Source: Candidatus Stahliibacteriota bacterium
Lineage (GTDB): Bacteria > Hydrothermota > UBA3073
Direction of reading: 5' to 3'
Assembly (NCBI GenBank): GCA_030627085.1
Contig: DAOUSS010000060.1
Coordinates: 1-7,852, forward strand
Length of the DNA: 7,852 nt
Shown here: in pieces, positions 5,819-7,852 of the stretch
How positions within the stretch are numbered: position 1 is the first letter of the stretch
Layout of the letters: each line of letters starts with the position of its first letter
The notes under the pieces: model-generated
Seen by the model: only the letters and a program-made list of their open reading frames with translations
Database searches by the model: none
Told to the model about the DNA's origin: nothing
Program-made: the position numbers and the translations under genes

Positions 5819-6934
5819 ATGCCATTTAATAATAGGATATTTATCTATATTCTCAGTTATTGTCTTATTATGACAGGCTGTGGCGGTATTCAGGTGATGA
5901 AGCCAACTATACCTATCAAAGATGAGCTAATCAATTTTCCTTTTGATGAGGGGAAACATAATAACGCATGGGTAGAATGGTGGTATTACACCGGGTGGCT
6001 TCAAGACGAAAATGGTAAAAATTACACTTATGAACTTGCCTTCTTTAAGGTTAACGAATCGGTGCAAATTTTCAAGAGGTTGGGTGTTGATATATCCTAT
6101 TTTGCACACTTCGCAATCTCTGATGTAACAAGGGAAGAACATAGGACAGCAGAGAGAAGTTTTGTTCTATTATGGCCGAAAGTGGAGATTAAAGAAGGAT
6201 ACTTGAATTTGAAATACGATGACTGGGGTGCCGTGGGTAATACCGAATCTTGCCAGAAGCATTATTATCATATATATGCAAAGGATAGAGAGATGGCGAT
6301 CGATCTCTATATGAAAGGGAATTGCACTCCTATATTGGGTAATGGCATGGGCGTGATTTATATGGGTAAAAGAGGCATCTCTTACGCCTATTCTATCCCT
6401 CAATTAGAGACCACAGGTTATCTTATTATTGACGGCAAAAAACACTTTGTCTCAGGCAGTTCGTGGGCAGACCATCAGTGGGGAAATTGGGGCTGGTATG
6501 AACCCTTTGGCTGGAATTGGTGGGGGATAAATCTCGATAATGGAGTTGATTTGATTCTCTATAACTTTCCTGATGGTAATACCACTATAATTGTAAAATA
6601 CCCAGATGGGTCGCAGTTTGTGACCGATAAAGTGACTCTGGAAAAACTTGGGTGGTGGGTGAGTCCTGAAACAGGTATAAGGTACCCAATTGAATGGAGC
6701 TTTGAGATTCCTGATTTAGACACAAAACTTTTCATTTCTCCAACATTTCCAGAACAGGAAATGACAACCAGAATAAAATACTGGGAAGGCGGGTGTGTGG
6801 TCAATGGAGAAATGAATCAGGAAAAAGTAAGAGGGAAAGGATATATGGAACTTGTGGGCTATAATTGGACCAATTTCTTGTTTCTGCGATGGGGAATCCA
6901 GACAATGATTTCAGGATTATTCAATGTCTTTTGA
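5819..6934 (+). CDS. AttH/CrtC-family lipocalin-like lipoprotein (carotenoid 1,2-hydratase-related)
   Basis: This is a 371-residue protein. Residues 6-20 are a hydrophobic signal followed by I-M-T-G-C, with Cys21 as the probable lipidation site; Met at -3 makes the lipobox slightly non-consensus. The mature part carries the signatures of the AttH/CrtC double-lipocalin family: V-E-W-W-Y-Y-T-G (52-59), E-L-A-F-F (72-76), G-S-S-W-A-D-H-Q-W-G (213-222), W-N-W-W-G-I (232-237), and C-terminal Y-W-E-G-G (321-325) with G-K-G-Y-M-E-L-V-G-Y (339-348). The length suits the family. CrtC enzymes hydrate carotenoid double bonds, while AttH-like members accompany lipid or antibiotic export systems; without carotenoid genes nearby, a lipid-handling envelope lipoprotein is more likely than a hydratase (inference). 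It starts 4 bases after the barrel stop, with only a distant GAGG (5800-5803), so translation is probably coupled. Its last 11 bases overlap the next gene. Confidence 0.87.
   Translation: MPFNNRIFIYILSYCLIMTGCGGIQVMKPTIPIKDELINFPFDEGKHNNAWVEWWYYTGWLQDENGKNYTYELAFFKVNESVQIFKRLGVDISYFAHFAISDVTREEHRTAERSFVLLWPKVEIKEGYLNLKYDDWGAVGNTESCQKHYYHIYAKDREMAIDLYMKGNCTPILGNGMGVIYMGKRGISYAYSIPQLETTGYLIIDGKKHFVSGSSWADHQWGNWGWYEPFGWNWWGINLDNGVDLILYNFPDGNTTIIVKYPDGSQFVTDKVTLEKLGWWVSPETGIRYPIEWSFEIPDLDTKLFISPTFPEQEMTTRIKYWEGGCVVNGEMNQEKVRGKGYMELVGYNWTNFLFLRWGIQTMISGLFNVF
6913..6916 (+). promoter_or_regulatory. weak ribosome binding site inside the lipocalin gene end
   Basis: AGGA lies 7 bases before the ATG at 6924 and favours that start over the in-frame ATG at 6936, which has no purine-rich site at proper spacing. 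The support is modest because the motif is short. Confidence 0.4.
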
Positions 6935-7505
6935 TATGAAAGTCAATAAATATATGCTTATAAGAAAAGGAATACATCTCGGTGCATCCGCCATACCACT
7001 ATCATACTATATCTTCTCTCGGCAGAAACTGCTTTGTATAGTCATTTCGCTTGTAAGTATAGCCCTTGTTGTTGAGTTATTGAGATTCAAGAATGGCTGG
7101 TTTAAAGCAAAATTCCACTCTATTTTTGGTAAACTTCTGTGGGAGAAAGAAAGACGGGCTCTCACTAGTGCAACCTTTTTTCTAATTTCAGCAACAGTCT
7201 CAATATTTTTCTTTTCCAAACCAGTAGCTGTGGCAGTTCTCCTTTTTCTTGCAGTGGGCGATACAGTGGCATACATAGTAAGAGACATCGTTGGAAAGGC
7301 TCCACTATTTGGTAAGATGAGCCCGGAGGGAATACTGGCATCTATTTTGGTATGCATTCCTATTATTTTCTTGGTTCCGAATTTGCCTGTAAAGGTGGGA
7401 CTGATTGGTATACTGGTTTCCAGTATGGTAGAGGTGCTTCCATGGATTGATGACAACCTGAGTATCCCTCTTATTACTGGAATAGTTATGAAGGTTTTGA
7501 TATAG
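6924..7505 (+). CDS. dolichol kinase/phytol kinase/phosphatidate cytidylyltransferase-like membrane protein
   Basis: This 193-residue polytopic protein has about seven membrane segments (roughly 19-31, 35-52, 81-97, 99-117, 137-152, 157-170 and 178-192). Family-type motifs are R-K-G-I-H-L (14-19), E-L-L-R-F (51-55), L-T-S-A-T-F-F-L (80-87), G-D at 112-113, G-K at 124-125, P-E-G at 134-136, and the terminal block with E170 followed by I-D-D-N-L-S-I-P (175-182). Bacterial relatives of SEC59/VTE5 use CTP to phosphorylate isoprenoid alcohols such as dolichol or phytol; others resemble CdsA. The short length and the conserved D-D-N block favour the polyprenol-kinase-like branch, but the substrate is undetermined. 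The gene overlaps the lipocalin gene by 11 bases, so the two are probably coupled. An alternative start at 6936 would remove four residues. It supplies a possible lipid-modifying step for the transport system (inference). Confidence 0.8.
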   Translation: MSFDMKVNKYMLIRKGIHLGASAIPLSYYIFSRQKLLCIVISLVSIALVVELLRFKNGWFKAKFHSIFGKLLWEKERRALTSATFFLISATVSIFFFSKPVAVAVLLFLAVGDTVAYIVRDIVGKAPLFGKMSPEGILASILVCIPIIFLVPNLPVKVGLIGILVSSMVEVLPWIDDNLSIPLITGIVMKVLI

Positions 7506-7563
7506 ATTTTTTGAGAGCAAACACATATGAGGGTTTTTATGAATAAACTACAGAGAACATTCA

Positions 7564-7589
7564 CCCCGCACCTATGCGTAGGTGCGGGG
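7564..7589. repeat. GC-rich palindrome R6 downstream of the operon
   Basis: CCCCGCACCTA (7564-7574) and TAGGTGCGGGG (7579-7589) pair perfectly over 11 bp around the 4-base loop TGCG. It is strikingly GC-rich for the region. It could act as a transcript-end or RNA-stabilising hairpin, but no T-run follows, so it is not a standard intrinsic terminator. It resembles R5 in its CCCCGC arm but is otherwise distinct. Confidence 0.8.
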
Positions 7590-7592
7590 CAG

Positions 7593-7696
7593 GGAGTTCA
7601 CAAAAGCAAGATAGAAAAGAGATTATACCTTTTCTGTGGACTCCAAAATAGGGGGTGAATCCGTCAGCTGATGGATGGGAACTTTTCCATACGGAT
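7593..7696 (+). ncRNA. candidate structured RNA element: two bulged hairpins
   Basis: Hairpin A pairs 7593-7602 (GGAGTTCACA) with 7635-7644 (TGTGGACTCC), 10 bp with one G-T wobble. Inside it 7614-7619 (GAAAAG) pairs with 7629-7634 (CTTTTC). The two stems stack on the 3' side, with an 11-base bulge only on the 5' side. Hairpin B has the same plan: 7659-7664 (ATCCGT) pairs with 7691-7696 (ACGGAT), and an inner stem pairs 7675-7681 with 7685-7690, leaving a 10-base 5' bulge. ATCCGT can also pair with the nearby TGATGGAT to form an 18-base near-palindrome (7659-7676), an alternative structure. No known riboswitch signature was recognised. Strand, boundaries and expression are unproven. Confidence 0.25.
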
Positions 7697-7807
7697 CTTG
7701 AGTTAATTTGGTTTTTCTCTTTAAGGCGGTAGGACCATAAGGATGATAGAAACAGGGACTCTGGCTCTATGACAAGTTTTAAGAGGAAATAGAGAGGTTG
7801 TATGAGA

Positions 7808-7852
7808 CCACAGAGACGTAAGATAAGAATTAAAAATTCTGGTTTCTCTGTG
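7808..7852. repeat. inverted repeat cut by the window end
   Basis: CCACAGAGAC at 7808-7817 is answered by GTTTCTCTGTG at 7842-7852; CACAGAGA and TCTCTGTG match exactly. Nested inside is AGAATT-AAA-AATTCT (7826-7840), a perfect 6-bp stem. The words ACCACAGAGAC and TTTCTCTGTG are familiar from dispersed intergenic repeats in many bacterial genomes (recall, not checked). The element probably continues past the window. Confidence 0.65.

Larger units (their letters stand above)
7506..7852. other. 347-bp stretch without a convincing gene
   Basis: Stop codons interrupt all frames I read here, and no open frame with family-like content is seen. A T-run at 7508-7513 just after the kinase-like stop has no clear hairpin before it. 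The stretch contains the palindrome at 7564-7589, two folded segments at 7593-7696 and the edge repeat at 7808-7852. The rest (7697-7807) shows nothing I recognise; fragments such as D-K-F-stop-E-E-I-E-R-L-Y-E (around 7770-7806) could be a gene remnant but are too short to claim. Confidence 0.7.

Noticed and set aside
7007..7564. 185-codon antisense frame opposite the kinase-like gene
   Set aside because: The + strand shows conserved membrane-enzyme motifs; the antisense product has no pattern of its own.
7564..7600. Intrinsic terminator at palindrome R6
   Set aside because: The stem is strong but is followed by CAGGGAG rather than a T-run, so it is recorded as a repeat/hairpin only.
7527..7658. 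43-codon frame starting M-R-V-F-M-N-K-L and running through palindrome R6
   Set aside because: It has no ribosome site of quality, no recognisable content, and about a fifth of it is the palindrome; the reading frame is probably fortuitous.
7656..7733. 25-codon GTG frame after AGGGGG (V-N-P-S-A-D-G-W-E-L ...)
   Set aside because: Too short and without family features; it also overlaps the folded segment.

Overview
The window comes from a Gram-negative (two-membrane) bacterium. It encodes a signal-peptide-bearing LolA-like periplasmic protein, an outer-membrane beta-barrel and a lipoprotein. The DNA is AT-rich (about 40% GC by eye) and carries several kinds of small palindromic repeat inside and between genes, a style I associate with uncultured candidate-phylum or Planctomycetes/Omnitrophica-like genomes. 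The lineage cannot be fixed from this window, and that placement is a weak inference.

All genes are on the + strand and tightly packed, as in one operon. In order: (1) the 3' part of an alpha/beta-hydrolase (2-496); (2) a 988-residue RND/MMPL-type (HAE3-like) transporter (510-3476); (3) a periplasmic outer-membrane-lipoprotein-sorting (LolA-like) protein (3481-4239); (4) a 190-bp gap filled by an AT-rich inverted repeat of MITE type; (5) a DUF1302-like outer-membrane beta-barrel gene broken by a -1 frameshift near 4963 (4430-5026 continuing as 4963-5814); (6) an AttH/CrtC-family lipocalin-like lipoprotein (5819-6934); (7) a small polytopic dolichol/phytol-kinase-like protein (6924-7505). From 7506 to 7852 there is no convincing gene. 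That stretch holds a GC-rich palindrome, two further hairpins with possible alternative pairings, and a terminal inverted repeat cut by the window edge.

Inferred joint role: the RND pump, a LolA-like periplasmic carrier, an outer-membrane barrel and an AttH-like lipoprotein form a plausible inner-to-outer-membrane route for a hydrophobic molecule. The kinase-like enzyme and the hydrolase could make or process that lipid (for example an isoprenoid alcohol or an ester). The substrate cannot be read from the sequence.

The most unusual feature is a set of 28-bp palindromes based on GTAGGGGCACAATA plus its reverse complement. They lie in frame inside coding sequence: three in one periplasmic loop of the transporter, and one at the signal-peptide junction of the barrel protein. 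A different palindrome occupies the signal-peptide junction of the LolA-like protein. They look like protein-coding palindromic inserts, comparable in concept to Rickettsia palindromic elements.
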